From NCBI GenBank assembly GCA_022822665.1, contig JAJEAR010000056.1:1-64000 (forward strand): a DNA stretch of 64,000 nucleotides. Direction: 5' to 3'. This DNA comes from Alphaproteobacteria bacterium. Lineage in GTDB: Bacteria; Pseudomonadota; Alphaproteobacteria; Thalassobaculales; Thalassobaculaceae. Every line of letters starts with the position of its first letter. Positions within the stretch are counted from its first letter, which is position 1. Under the pieces are notes generated by a model, which was not told the origin of the DNA, made no database searches, and saw only the letters and a list, made by a program, of their open reading frames with translations. Position numbers and translations under genes: made by a program. Shown here one piece after another: positions 46,352 through 54,835 of the stretch.

Positions 46352-47536
46352 ATGGCTGATCGTCTGGCGGACGCGATCGGATGGCTGGACCGTCTGGTGG
46401 CCTTTGACACCACCTCCCGGGAAAGCAATCTCGAGCTGATCGACGTCGTGCGCGCGTACCTGGCGGGGCTCGGGGTGGAGTCGAGGCTCACCCACGACGA
46501 TGACGGCCGCAAGGCAAACCTGTGGGCGACCATCGGACCGGACGACCGCGGCGGGGTGGTGCTGTCCGGGCACACCGACGTGGTGCCGGTCGATGGCCAG
46601 GACTGGAGCAGCGACCCGTTCAGGATGCGCCGGCACAACGGCAGGCTCTACGGCCGCGGCACGTCGGACATGAAGGGGTTCTGCGCCGCGGTGCTTGCCT
46701 GCGCACCCGACATGCTGGCGCGCGAACTCGTGGTGCCGCTCCATTTCGCGTTTTCCTACGACGAGGAGGTCGGTTGCCTGGGCGTGCGCGGACTGATCCG
46801 CGACGTCGTGGAGAACCTGCCGCTGCCCCGCGCGGTAATCGTGGGCGAGCCGACATCGATGGGGATCATCGGCGGCAACAAGGGCGGGCGTTCCTACCGG
46901 ACCGTCGTCCGCGGGGTTCCGGGTCACTCGAGCGAACCGCACCGCGGTGCGAACTCGATCATGGCAGCGGCCAGGATCATCGGCTTCATCGAGGACCTGC
47001 AGGGGGAACTCGCGCGCAACGCCGATCCCGACTGCCCGTTCGATCCGCCCTACACCACCTTCGACCTCGGCGTGATCCAGGGCGGAACGGCCTTCAACAT
47101 CATCCCGGAATACACCTCGATCCACTGGGGATTCAGGGGGTTGCCGAACGAGGACCAGGATGCGCTGGAGGCGCGGGTGCGCGACTACATCGGCACCGAG
47201 ATCGACCCCAAACTCAAGGCGGTGGCGCCGCATGCCGGGGTGACGATGGAACTTCGCAATTCCACCCCGCCGCTGGTCCCCGACACCTCATCGGCGGCCG
47301 AACAGCTGATCCGGCACCTGACAGGCCTGAACGAGTCGGGAACGGTCGCCTTCGGCACGGAGGCCGGCCTGTTCCAGCAGGCCGGGATCCCCGGCGTGAT
47401 CTTCGGACCCGGTTCGATCCAGCAAGCGCACCAGCCCGACGAGTTCATCGAGGTATCGCAGATGGCCGCCTGCGTGCACTTCCTCGACCGGCTGATCGAC
47501 TGGTGCGCCTCCGACGCGGCGCGTTCCGGACCCTGA
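46352..47536 (+). CDS. argE: Acetylornithine deacetylase
   Basis: A 394-residue M20-family metallohydrolase that removes the acetyl group from N-acetylornithine in arginine synthesis. Metal ligands are in SGHTDVVPVDGQDW, YGRGTSDMKGF (bridging Asp), FSYDEEVGCLG (Glu-Glu) and VGEPTS, with a final His in the QQAHQPDEF segment. The dimerisation domain sits between. ATG at 46352 is 8 bases after GGAGGAA. It converges with ilvE. Related M20 deacylases are possible, but the motifs match ArgE best. Confidence 0.88.
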   Translation: MADRLADAIGWLDRLVAFDTTSRESNLELIDVVRAYLAGLGVESRLTHDDDGRKANLWATIGPDDRGGVVLSGHTDVVPVDGQDWSSDPFRMRRHNGRLYGRGTSDMKGFCAAVLACAPDMLARELVVPLHFAFSYDEEVGCLGVRGLIRDVVENLPLPRAVIVGEPTSMGIIGGNKGGRSYRTVVRGVPGHSSEPHRGANSIMAAARIIGFIEDLQGELARNADPDCPFDPPYTTFDLGVIQGGTAFNIIPEYTSIHWGFRGLPNEDQDALEARVRDYIGTEIDPKLKAVAPHAGVTMELRNSTPPLVPDTSSAAEQLIRHLTGLNESGTVAFGTEAGLFQQAGIPGVIFGPGSIQQAHQPDEFIEVSQMAACVHFLDRLIDWCASDAARSGP

Positions 47537-47546
47537 AGGGAGAGGG

Positions 47547-48449
47547 CTACTCGGCCGCCCGGACGGCGGTGTCCGTGCCGCGGACCACGGCGTTGTAGTC
47601 GGCGTCGAGCTCAGCGGTGATCCGGCCCGGAGTGAAACGGTACTCGCCGATGCTGCCGACCGGAGTGACCTCCGCGGCGGTTCCGGTCAGGAAGCACTCG
47701 GACGCCCCGGCCATCTCTTCCGGCCTGATCTGCCTCTCGACGATCTCGTAGCCGCGCCGACGCGCAAGCCCGATCACCGTCCGCCGGGTGATGCCGTCGA
47801 GAAAACAGTCAGGGACCGGCGTGTGCAGCCTGCCGTCCTCCATTACGAAGAACACGTTCGCGCCTGTCGCTTCCGCGACCAGGCCGCGGTAGTCAAGCAT
47901 CAGCGCGTCATGCAGTCCCCGGGACTCCGCCTCGTGTTTCGAAAGCGTGCAGATCATGTACAGCCCGGCGGCCTTGCTGTCGGTGGGGGCGCATTCGGGC
48001 GACGGGCGCCGCCAGCGCGCGATCGCGAGGTTGATGCCCTTGGTCTTGGCCTCGGCGTCGAAGTACGATGGCCAGTCCCACAGCGCGATCGCGACATTGA
48101 TCCGGGTCTCCTGGGCGGAGACCCCCATCATCTCGCTGCCCCGCCACGCGATCGGTCGCACGTAGCCTTCCCCGACGCCGGTGCGCTCGACCATGTCGTG
48201 CTTGGCGGCCTCGATTTCGTCCACGGAGTAGGGGATCTCGAAACCCAGCAGCGACGCCGACTTGTGCAGCCGTTCGGTATGGGCCCGCGACTTGAAAATG
48301 GACCCGCCGTAGACCCGTTCACCCTCGAAGACGCTGCTCGCGTAGTGAAGCCCGTGACTGAGGACATGCAATCTGGCATCGCGCCAGTTGATGTAGTCAC
48401 CGTTGAACCAGATGTGACCGTCGCGGTCATCGAAGGGAATGAGGGCCAT
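47547..48449 (-). CDS. ilvE: Branched-chain amino acid aminotransferase
   Basis: A 300-residue fold-type IV PLP enzyme that transfers amino groups to 2-oxo acids of Leu, Ile and Val. It opens with IWFNGDYINWRDARLHVLSHGLHY and the SSVFEGERVYGG motif. The Schiff-base lysine lies in PTDSKAAGLY, and GANVFFVMEDGRLHTP is near residue 195. Length is normal. It is divergent from the MarR-type gene across about 134 bp; in relatives ilvE often sits next to this regulatory cluster. Confidence 0.94.
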   Translation of the reverse strand: MALIPFDDRDGHIWFNGDYINWRDARLHVLSHGLHYASSVFEGERVYGGSIFKSRAHTERLHKSASLLGFEIPYSVDEIEAAKHDMVERTGVGEGYVRPIAWRGSEMMGVSAQETRINVAIALWDWPSYFDAEAKTKGINLAIARWRRPSPECAPTDSKAAGLYMICTLSKHEAESRGLHDALMLDYRGLVAEATGANVFFVMEDGRLHTPVPDCFLDGITRRTVIGLARRRGYEIVERQIRPEEMAGASECFLTGTAAEVTPVGSIGEYRFTPGRITAELDADYNAVVRGTDTAVRAAE

Positions 48450-48575
48450 GGTTGCATTTCCAGTTCAGCTCGAGTGCGTGCACACGCATGATCGGGCGGG
48501 CAGACGTACCAGCCGGTTTGAGCTATCATGCGCGCTTGTTCCGGCAGCCGAAACCCCTAATCGCAACCAGAAACT

Positions 48576-48594
48576 ATGTCAACATGTCTGACAT
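48576..48594. promoter_or_regulatory. Inverted repeat at the MarR start
   Basis: ATGTCA and TGACAT arms separated by 7 bp straddle the start codon at 48584. An autoregulatory MarR protein binding here would block initiation of its own operon. It also lies in the divergent intergenic region with ilvE. The pairing with this regulator is inference from position. Confidence 0.5.
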
Positions 48595-49090
48595 AAACTC
48601 CGGGCCACGCCGTGCAAGCGACGAGGAACTGCGGCAGGCGATCGAACTGCTGTTCTTCGCCTACCGCGACTTCACCGCCGAGCCGGACAGCATGCTGGCG
48701 AGGATCGGACTCGGCCGTGCCCATCACAGGGCGGTGTACTTCGTCGGCCGCAATCCCGGCATCGCGGTCAAGGACCTGCTGGCGATCCTGAAGATCACCA
48801 AGCAGAGCCTGGCCAGGGTCCTCGCGCAGCTGGTGCGCGACGGCTACATCGTTCGCACGCATTCGAGACACGACCGCAGGATGCGCCTGCTGCACCTGAC
48901 GCAGAGAGGCATCGCGCTTGAACGGGAACTGACCCGCAACCAGCGTGACCGTATTGACAGGGCCTTTCGGGAGGCGGGCGGAGATGCCGCTGCCGGGTTC
49001 CGCGGCGTGATGCTGGGGATTATGGATGCATCGGACCGCTGGCGGTTCGATACCCCGCCGCGCCCGCCCGGCAGGCCCGGACATGAATGA
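48584..49090 (+). CDS. MarR-family regulator (PetP-like)
   Basis: This 168-residue winged-helix regulator has the MarR core: GRAHHRAVYFVGRNPGIAVKDL near residue 40, then a recognition helix TKQSLARVLAQLV and a wing (HSRHDRRMRLLHLT). The ATG at 48584 is within an inverted repeat. It overlaps the following response regulator gene by 8 bases. A MarR-OmpR pair in this order resembles petP-petR of Rhodobacter, but the regulated genes are unknown. Confidence 0.85.
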   Translation: MSDINSGPRRASDEELRQAIELLFFAYRDFTAEPDSMLARIGLGRAHHRAVYFVGRNPGIAVKDLLAILKITKQSLARVLAQLVRDGYIVRTHSRHDRRMRLLHLTQRGIALERELTRNQRDRIDRAFREAGGDAAAGFRGVMLGIMDASDRWRFDTPPRPPGRPGHE

Positions 49091-49769
49091 GCAGCCGCAC
49101 CTGCTGGTTGTCGACGACGATGACCGCATCCGCGACCTGCTGGGCCGGTTTCTTCGGGACAACGGGTTTCGGGTCTCGAGCGCGGCGGATGCCGCCGAGG
49201 CCCGTGCCCGGCTCGCCCTCATGCGGTTCGACCTGCTCGTACTCGACGTCATGATGCCGGGCGAATCCGGGTATGAACTCACGCGTGACCTGAGGCGCCA
49301 CATGCGGGTGCCGATCCTGCTGCTGACCGCCAGGTCGGAGCCCGGAGACCGGATCGAGGGTCTGGAGGCAGGCGCCGACGACTACCTCGGCAAGCCGTTC
49401 GAGCCGCGTGAACTCCTGCTCCGGATCAGGTCGATCCTTCGCCGTTCGAGCACCGGCGACTCCGGGGACGCCAGCTGGATCCGTCTGGGCTCGCGCCGGT
49501 TCAATGTCGAGACCGGCGACCTGCTTTCGCCCGACGGCATCGTTCCGCTCACCGATTCCGAGACCATCCTGCTGCGGACCTTCGCGGCAAGCGCGCGCAT
49601 GACGCTGACCCGCGAGGAGCTGTTGCGGCGCGAGGCGGTCAACGGGTCTGCCCGGGCGGTCGACACCCAGATCACCCGGCTCCGCCGCAAGATCGAGGAA
49701 AACAGCAAGTATCCGCGGTACCTCCAGACCGTGCGCGGCAAGGGGTACGTACTGGTGCCGGATCCGTGA
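49083..49769 (+). CDS. OmpR-family response regulator (PetR-like)
   Basis: A 228-residue regulator. The receiver domain has Asp11-14, the phosphorylated Asp55 in LVLDVMMPG and the Lys in YLGKPF. A winged-helix output domain follows with AVDTQITRLRRKIE and TVRGKGYVL. ATG at 49083 overlaps the end of the MarR gene; the next gene, a histidine kinase, overlaps its stop (GTGA). All three are co-translated. The kinase is its probable cognate sensor. Confidence 0.92.
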   Translation: MNEQPHLLVVDDDDRIRDLLGRFLRDNGFRVSSAADAAEARARLALMRFDLLVLDVMMPGESGYELTRDLRRHMRVPILLLTARSEPGDRIEGLEAGADDYLGKPFEPRELLLRIRSILRRSSTGDSGDASWIRLGSRRFNVETGDLLSPDGIVPLTDSETILLRTFAASARMTLTREELLRREAVNGSARAVDTQITRLRRKIEENSKYPRYLQTVRGKGYVLVPDP

Positions 49770-51130
49770 CCGACGCCTGGCGTTCGCTCGCCCGCTTCCC
49801 TGCGACCGGAGCCCGGGCGTTCAGGCGATCCCTGCCAAGGACCCTGTTCGCTCGCAGCATGGCAATCATCATGACACCGCTGGTGCTGATGCTGGTGATC
49901 TCGGTGTTCGTGTTTTTCGACCGGCACTGGGATTCGATAACCCGCAGACTGGCACAATCGCTGGCAGGCGACATCTCGTGGGTCACCGATGCGCTCGTAC
50001 CGATGCAGGGTGAAGCGGAGTTTCTCGAACTCGCGGCCAGGGCGCACCGGTTGCTGGACATGAAGCTCGCATGGAAGCCGGAAGCGGATCTGATGGCTCC
50101 GAGGCAGGCACTGTTTCGCAGCCAGGAGGAACAGGTGCTGGCCGCGGCGCTGTCGGAACGGCTCCGGATGCCGTTCCGAATCGATCCCGAACGTCGCGAC
50201 AGGCGGCTTGTCATCTGGCTCGGGCTCGAGGACGGGGTGCTCGAGGTCGAGGTCAGCAGGAAGCGGCTCTACACCTCGACCCACTACATCTTCCTGCTCT
50301 GGATGTGCGGCAGTTCACTGGTGCTGTTCGCCATCGCCATCATATTCATGCGCAACCAGATCAGGCCGATCCGCCGGCTGGCCGCAGCCGCCCACGCCTT
50401 CGGCAAGGGACGCAGCGTCGGTGACTTCCGGGCACAGGGTGCGACCGAGGTCCGCCAGGCAGCCGAGGCCTTCCAGCTGATGCGGGAACGCATCACCCGG
50501 CAGCTGACCCAGCGCACCGAAATGCTGGCCGGCGTTTCGCACGACCTGCGCGGCCCGCTCACCAGCATGAAGCTCAGCCTGGCGATGCTTCCCGAAAACA
50601 CGGAGGTCGAGGGCCTGAAGGGCGATGTCCGCCAGATGGAGTCGATGGTCGAGGGGTTCCTCGATTTCGCGCGCGGCGAAGGTACCGAGCGGACCCGGGT
50701 GGTCGACATGGTCGAACTTCTTCGCGAAGTCGTGGGTTCCGGCAACCGCAACGGGGGGAACATCTCGCTCACCGAGACCGTCTCGGGCCCGGTACTGCTG
50801 GAGATACGGCCGGAGGCCATGCGCCGCGCGATCGGCAACCTGGTCGATAATGCGATCCGCCACGCCGAGCACGTGTACGTGACCCTGGAGATATCTCCGG
50901 CCTCGGTGACCGTGACGGTGGATGACGACGGTCCGGGTATTCCGCCGCAGGAATACGAGACCGTGTTCCGGCCGTTCTACCGTCTTGACCAGTCGCGCAA
51001 CCCCGGGACCGGCGGGGTCGGGCTCGGTCTTGCCATCGCGCGTGACGTTGCGCGCGGCCATGGAGGCGACGTGACAACGGAACGCGCTCCCCGGGGCGGG
51101 TCGCGTTTCACGCTCAGGTTTCCGGTGTAG
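49766..51130 (+). CDS. Sensor histidine kinase, EnvZ/OmpR type
   Basis: The 454-residue membrane kinase has two transmembrane segments (about residues 33-53 and 173-195), with a periplasmic sensor domain of about 120 residues between them and a HAMP domain afterwards. The phosphorylated His259 is in GVSHDLRGPLTS. The ATP-binding domain shows NLVDNAIRHA, DDDGPGIPPQEY and GTGGVGLGLAIARD. GTG at 49766 overlaps the regulator stop. Its stimulus is unknown. It completes a MarR/response regulator/kinase operon. Confidence 0.92.
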   Translation: MTDAWRSLARFPATGARAFRRSLPRTLFARSMAIIMTPLVLMLVISVFVFFDRHWDSITRRLAQSLAGDISWVTDALVPMQGEAEFLELAARAHRLLDMKLAWKPEADLMAPRQALFRSQEEQVLAAALSERLRMPFRIDPERRDRRLVIWLGLEDGVLEVEVSRKRLYTSTHYIFLLWMCGSSLVLFAIAIIFMRNQIRPIRRLAAAAHAFGKGRSVGDFRAQGATEVRQAAEAFQLMRERITRQLTQRTEMLAGVSHDLRGPLTSMKLSLAMLPENTEVEGLKGDVRQMESMVEGFLDFARGEGTERTRVVDMVELLREVVGSGNRNGGNISLTETVSGPVLLEIRPEAMRRAIGNLVDNAIRHAEHVYVTLEISPASVTVTVDDDGPGIPPQEYETVFRPFYRLDQSRNPGTGGVGLGLAIARDVARGHGGDVTTERAPRGGSRFTLRFPV

Positions 51131-51137
51131 CAAAGCG

Positions 51138-51167
51138 TCCCCGGCCCGCCGAATGGCGGACCGGGGA
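51138..51167. terminator. Hairpin after the kinase gene
   Basis: Thirteen-base arms TCCCCGGCCCGCC and GGCGGACCGGGGA flank a GAAT loop, with a single mismatch. It begins 8 bp after the kinase stop and lies between converging operons. There is no T run, but strong GC-rich hairpins often end transcripts in such genomes. It could serve both directions. Confidence 0.6.
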
Positions 51168-51254
51168 ACTGCACGTCGCGGGTCGGGAGGGGCCCGGGAG
51201 GAAGGCGCGCCCGACCTGCAGCGTTGATCTTTCCGTACCGGGCGGACCGGCCGT

Positions 51255-51590
51255 TCAGTACATCCGGCCCCCGTTCGGGACGTCCTGGTCAACCCCGAGC
51301 AGCACCACCTCGCCATCGGCGTCCGGAATTCCCAGGACCAGCACTTCGCTCATGAACTTCCCGATCTGCTTGGGCGGGAAGTTGACGACTGCCACGACCT
51401 GCCGGCCCTTCAACTGGTCCAGGGTGTAGTGCCTGGTGACCTGGGCGGAGGTCTTGCGAACCCCGATCTCGGGGCCGAAATCCACCCGGAGCCGGTAGGC
51501 GGGACGCCGGGCCTCGGGAAACGCTTCGGCCTCGATGATGGTGCCGACCCGGATGTCGACCTTCAGGAAGTCGTCGAACGAGAGCGCCAT
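51255..51590 (-). CDS. csaA: CsaA-like tRNA-binding protein
   Basis: The 111-residue OB-fold protein begins [14 protein letters not shown] and ends with [13 protein letters not shown], with [18 protein letters not shown] in between. This matches CsaA, an export-related chaperone that binds tRNA-like folds. It is the last gene of a minus-strand set that begins at ubiK, and it follows the phasin by 19 bp. Confidence 0.92.
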   Translation of the reverse strand: MALSFDDFLKVDIRVGTIIEAEAFPEARRPAYRLRVDFGPEIGVRKTSAQVTRHYTLDQLKGRQVVAVVNFPPKQIGKFMSEVLVLGIPDADGEVVLLGVDQDVPNGGRMY

Positions 51591-51609
51591 GGGTTCCCCC
51601 GGCCGTCGG

Positions 51610-52041
51610 TCAGCTGGCGGGGGAACTGGTGAACTGCTTGAGTTCGTCGAGATTGTCCGCCACCTGGCGGCGCAGGATCTCGAAAGCCTCGGTCTGTGAC
51701 TTGCGCACCAGGTCGGACAGCTCCGTCATGTTGTCGGCCGTCTTGTCCACGGCTTCCTTCAGCAGTTCGGTCTGCCTCGCAAGCGGGTCCTTGACGCTGG
51801 TGCCGCCAACGACCTCGCCGAACCGGCTAGACAGCTCGCGCACGGATTCCTGCGCGATCTCAGCCTGACGGCGTGCAACCGCCTGCACACCTTCCGCAAC
51901 GGCCTGGTTGGCACTGACAACGGCCTCGAAGTTCTTCTTCTGGAACGCGAGGATCGCCTCGGCGCTGGTTCCGGGCAGCTGCGCATCGGCGAACAGCTTC
52001 TGGACATCGAAATTCAGGAACGGGTTCGTGTATTCGGCCAT
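51610..52041 (-). CDS. Phasin family protein
   Basis: A 143-residue helical protein coating polyhydroxyalkanoate granules. The phasin pattern runs from [14 protein letters not shown] through a repeated amphipathic region ([22 protein letters not shown]) to the C-terminal helix DNLDELKQF. It has no signal or membrane segment. ATG at 52041 has GGAGAGG upstream. A well-defined promoter and PhaR-like palindrome lie 50-100 bp upstream, so expression should respond to polymer synthesis. Confidence 0.88.
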   Translation of the reverse strand: MAEYTNPFLNFDVQKLFADAQLPGTSAEAILAFQKKNFEAVVSANQAVAEGVQAVARRQAEIAQESVRELSSRFGEVVGGTSVKDPLARQTELLKEAVDKTADNMTELSDLVRKSQTEAFEILRRQVADNLDELKQFTSSPAS

Positions 52042-52093
52042 GGGACCTCTCCGGCACTGTCCGGCACCGTCATGCTGCGGCGCAATACGGTGC

Positions 52094-52122
52094 TATATGG
52101 GATCAGCCATGAAGAATGTCAA
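52094..52122 (-). promoter_or_regulatory. Phasin promoter
   Basis: On the minus strand TTGACA (52117-52122) is followed by a 17-bp spacer and CATATA (52094-52099), a good sigma-70 pair. Transcription would start about 45 bases before the phasin start codon. Confidence 0.6.
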
Positions 52123-52127
52123 CACAA

Positions 52128-52144
52128 ATGTTGCAGTGCAACAT
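52128..52144. promoter_or_regulatory. PhaR-like operator
   Basis: ATGTTGCAGTGCAACAT is a palindrome with 8-bp arms around one base. Its TTGCA/TGCAA core matches the TGC-rich sites bound by PhaR repressors of phasin genes. It sits 5 bp upstream of the phasin -35 element and overlaps the last base of the TetR-like gene's stop codon. The PhaR gene itself is not in the window. Confidence 0.55.
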
Positions 52145-52779
52145 CAGTCGCTGCCGCGACGGCGGCACCAGTCGGGCCGGGCAAGGCGCAGTTCGAGATT
52201 TTCGGCCCTGCGCAGGCGCTCATCAAGGCGCCGGGTTGTCGCCGCGAGGTCGTCACTGGTGTCGCTGGCCCAGACTCGGGCGGCGTCAAGGAAGATCAGG
52301 CCGAGCGCACCGATCCGTACCGTCCCGCGAAGGCCGGACGCATCGATGCCGCACTGCTCGAGGCTCTGCCTCATCGACCGGGCGAGAAACGGGAGGCCGC
52401 GCGCCGCCTGGTTCGGGTTCAGCGGCAGGCCCCGAAGCAGGGCCGCGACCCCGGACCGGTACGGGGCAAGTGCCTCGAACCGCAGCAGGAGCAGTTCAAG
52501 CAGCTTCTCGCGAACCGGCACGTCGGCGTCGTCGAGCGCGCCGGTCGCCCGTTCGGACACGGTCCTGTCGATTGCGTGTGCAAAGGCGCGCAGGATGGAC
52601 AAGCGGTCGCCAAGCTCCGGATCGAGCGAGTCGATTCCGGCAAGTGCCGCAATGTCGGCAGGCGAGCACGACCGCCACCTGCCCTGTTCGGCGAGGTGCA
52701 TTGCCGCCTGGAATACGGCTTCGTGACGCCCGGACTCCACTGTCGGATCCTGTCCATCCGCTGACGGGAACCGGATCAT
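52144..52779 (-). CDS. TetR-like regulator (divergent)
   Basis: A 211-residue protein with a TetR-like N-terminal HTH (AVFQAAMHLAEQGRWRSCSPADIAALAG, about residues 21-48), then a helical ligand-binding part (EKLLELLLLRFEALAPYRSGVAALLR). The HTH is weak, and a COQ9-like fold is an alternative. ATG at 52779 fits; a 39-codon upstream extension overlaps no signal. It lies between proC and the phasin gene on the same strand and could regulate the phasin. Confidence 0.6.
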   Translation of the reverse strand: MIRFPSADGQDPTVESGRHEAVFQAAMHLAEQGRWRSCSPADIAALAGIDSLDPELGDRLSILRAFAHAIDRTVSERATGALDDADVPVREKLLELLLLRFEALAPYRSGVAALLRGLPLNPNQAARGLPFLARSMRQSLEQCGIDASGLRGTVRIGALGLIFLDAARVWASDTSDDLAATTRRLDERLRRAENLELRLARPDWCRRRGSD

Positions 52780-52822
52780 ACCATGCGGCCGCGGCACCTG
52801 CCCACGCTGTCGTGGCGCCGGG

Positions 52823-53638
52823 TCAGCCCGAGAGTTCGCGCGAGCGCCGTGTTGCCGCCTCGACGGCCCGGTCGAGCAGGTGCTGCATGCCGTCATCGGC
52901 CATGAGAACGTCCAGGGCCGCGGCGGTGGTTCCGCCCGGACTGGTCACGTTCCTGCGCAGCTGGGCCGCATCCTCGCTCGAGAGCCGTGAGAGTTCGCCG
53001 GCGCCCGCCACGGTCGCCCGTGCGAGCTGGTGTGCAAGCCGTGGCGGAAGCCCGGCCTTCTCGCCGGCCTGCGCGAGTGTCTCGATCAGCAGGAACACGT
53101 AGGCGGGCCCGCTTCCGGACACAGCGGTGACCGGATCGAGCAACTCCTCGCTTGAAACCGCCACCGTCTCGCCGACTGCCTGGAGCAGCCGGCCACAGGC
53201 CTCGACCTGGTCCGCCTCGACCCGGCTGTTGGCCACGTGCACCGTGATGCCGCGACCGACCGCGGCCGGTGTGTTCGGCATGGCCCGGACCACTGCCGCC
53301 CCGGTGCCGAGTTCACGTTCGAAGGATGCCAGCGTCCGTCCGGCCGCAATCGACAGGAACACGGTTCCCGGCCTGACGAACCGCCTCAGCGGGCGAATCG
53401 CTTCGTCCATGACCTGCGGCTTGACCGCCAGCACCACGGTCGAGGGAGCCGGCTCGCCCGGTACCGAACCGGCGTCGGCGTGGATCGAAACCCCGGGTCG
53501 TCCGGCAAACCGGGCAACCGCGTCCGCATCCGGTTCGACCACGATGACGCCTGCCGGCGACGCGCCGCTTTCGAGCCAGCCGTCGAGCATCGCGCCGCCC
53601 ATTTTGCCGCAGCCGACAAGGAGAAGGGGCCCGGCCAT
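52823..53638 (-). CDS. proC: Pyrroline-5-carboxylate reductase
   Basis: A 271-residue enzyme for the last step of proline synthesis, reducing pyrroline-5-carboxylate with NAD(P)H. The cofactor motif is VGCGKMGGAMLDGWL, with AVKPQVMDEAI near residue 72 and AVSGSGPAYVFLLIE near 168. The C-terminal segment NVTSPGGTTAAALDVL is the family signature. It follows the YbjN gene by 3 bp. Confidence 0.95.
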   Translation of the reverse strand: MAGPLLLVGCGKMGGAMLDGWLESGASPAGVIVVEPDADAVARFAGRPGVSIHADAGSVPGEPAPSTVVLAVKPQVMDEAIRPLRRFVRPGTVFLSIAAGRTLASFERELGTGAAVVRAMPNTPAAVGRGITVHVANSRVEADQVEACGRLLQAVGETVAVSSEELLDPVTAVSGSGPAYVFLLIETLAQAGEKAGLPPRLAHQLARATVAGAGELSRLSSEDAAQLRRNVTSPGGTTAAALDVLMADDGMQHLLDRAVEAATRRSRELSG

Positions 53639-53641
53639 GGG

Positions 53642-54145
53642 TCAGGCCGTTCCCGCGACTTCGATCATTGCCGCGTCCAGTGCGTCTTCCGCCGACTTTC
53701 CGCCCCAGAGAACGAACTGGAATGCCGGGAAGTAGCGGTCCGAGTCGTTGATTGCCACGTCAAGAAGATCCTCGTACTGCTCGATGGAAACCGGGCCGGC
53801 GCCCCGCTGGAGCATGGTATAGCGGAATGACAGCGTCCCCTCGGGTGTCGCGAGGTCGAAGTGTCCGAGCCACATGCGCTCGTTGATCAGCGCCAGCAGC
53901 CTGTGTACCTCCGCGGACCGGTCTCCGGTGATGCGGGTTTCGAAGATGCAGGAGAAGTGGAGCGCGTCCAGCTCCTCCTGCCAGTGGAAGAACAGGCGAT
54001 AATCGCACCAGCGGCCGCTCATTTCGAGGAAAAGATCGGATTCGCTGACCCGCTCGCACTCGCGGTTGTGGGCGGACAGCACTTCCTCCAGCACGTCAAG
54101 CGGGTGCAGGTTCATCGGTTCGGTGGTCAGGGTTTCTACCGGCAT
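53642..54145 (-). CDS. YbjN-domain protein
   Basis: A 167-residue YbjN (type III secretion chaperone-like) protein of unknown function. It has the opening PLDVLEEVLSAHN, FHWQEELDALHFSCIF near residue 52 and LLALINERMWLGHFDL near 80. ATG at 54145 has GGGAGA upstream; the longer frame has none. It begins just before proC, so the two genes are likely co-transcribed. In alphaproteobacteria this gene is a frequent neighbour of proC. Confidence 0.85.
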   Translation of the reverse strand: MPVETLTTEPMNLHPLDVLEEVLSAHNRECERVSESDLFLEMSGRWCDYRLFFHWQEELDALHFSCIFETRITGDRSAEVHRLLALINERMWLGHFDLATPEGTLSFRYTMLQRGAGPVSIEQYEDLLDVAINDSDRYFPAFQFVLWGGKSAEDALDAAMIEVAGTA

Positions 54146-54360
54146 CGGGCTGTCTCCCGGCACTGGAACTGCCCGGTGCTGCGATCCCGGGCGGTATCGT
54201 CCAAGTGTACTAGCGCCAGTCGCTCCACAAAACACCAGATATCGACCCTGTGGAAGATCTTTCCGGCCAATGGGCGGGAATCACCACCGGTTGACGGGAA
54301 CAGTCCGCAAACAAGGCCCGCTCCAGGCTGCCGCGAACCCTCCGGTCCGGTGTGGAGGGT

Positions 54361-54696
54361 TCAGTCCCTGTCACCGGACGCCTCGCCGCCGTCAGGGTCT
54401 TCGCCCTCCGGTTGCGCGGCGTCGGGCGCGTTCGGCATCCGCGCATCGCACTCGCGGCACTTCGCTTCGAGTTCCTCGATTCGCCGGGTCAGGTCCTCCT
54501 GCGCGGACCGGGCCCTGATCGCCATGTCCCTGACCGCGTCGAACTCCTCGCGGGTCACCCAGCCTCGCTGGTTGAAGAACCGTTCGAGGCGGTGCTGAAC
54601 GATCTGTTCGAGTTCGGAGCGCGCTGCTGTCGCCACCGAGAAGGCACCGTTCGCGACCTGTGCCAGATCCCGGAGAATCCTGTTGTCCGTCTGCAT
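54361..54696 (-). CDS. ubiK: UbiK-like accessory factor (BMFP/DUF526)
   Basis: A 111-residue coiled-coil protein that assists ubiquinone biosynthesis. It has an N-terminal amphipathic helix (NRILRDLAQVANGAFSVA) and the family feature GWVTREEFDAVRDMAIRA, followed by the coiled coil ending in EELEAKCRECDAR. The C-terminus is acidic. ATG at 54696 is divergent from lgt with about 139 bp shared as promoter DNA. Confidence 0.82.
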   Translation of the reverse strand: MQTDNRILRDLAQVANGAFSVATAARSELEQIVQHRLERFFNQRGWVTREEFDAVRDMAIRARSAQEDLTRRIEELEAKCRECDARMPNAPDAAQPEGEDPDGGEASGDRD

Positions 54697-54835
54697 GGTC
54701 CAGCCCGTCCCCATCCGTGATCCGGATCCTTCGAACCTTGGCACAGGTGGGCGGGGATTTCACCTGTCGACCACGTGGCAGGCGCCGCCCGGTCGCACGA
54801 TTGCGTTGGCCGCGGCAACCAATTATCACTCCGGC

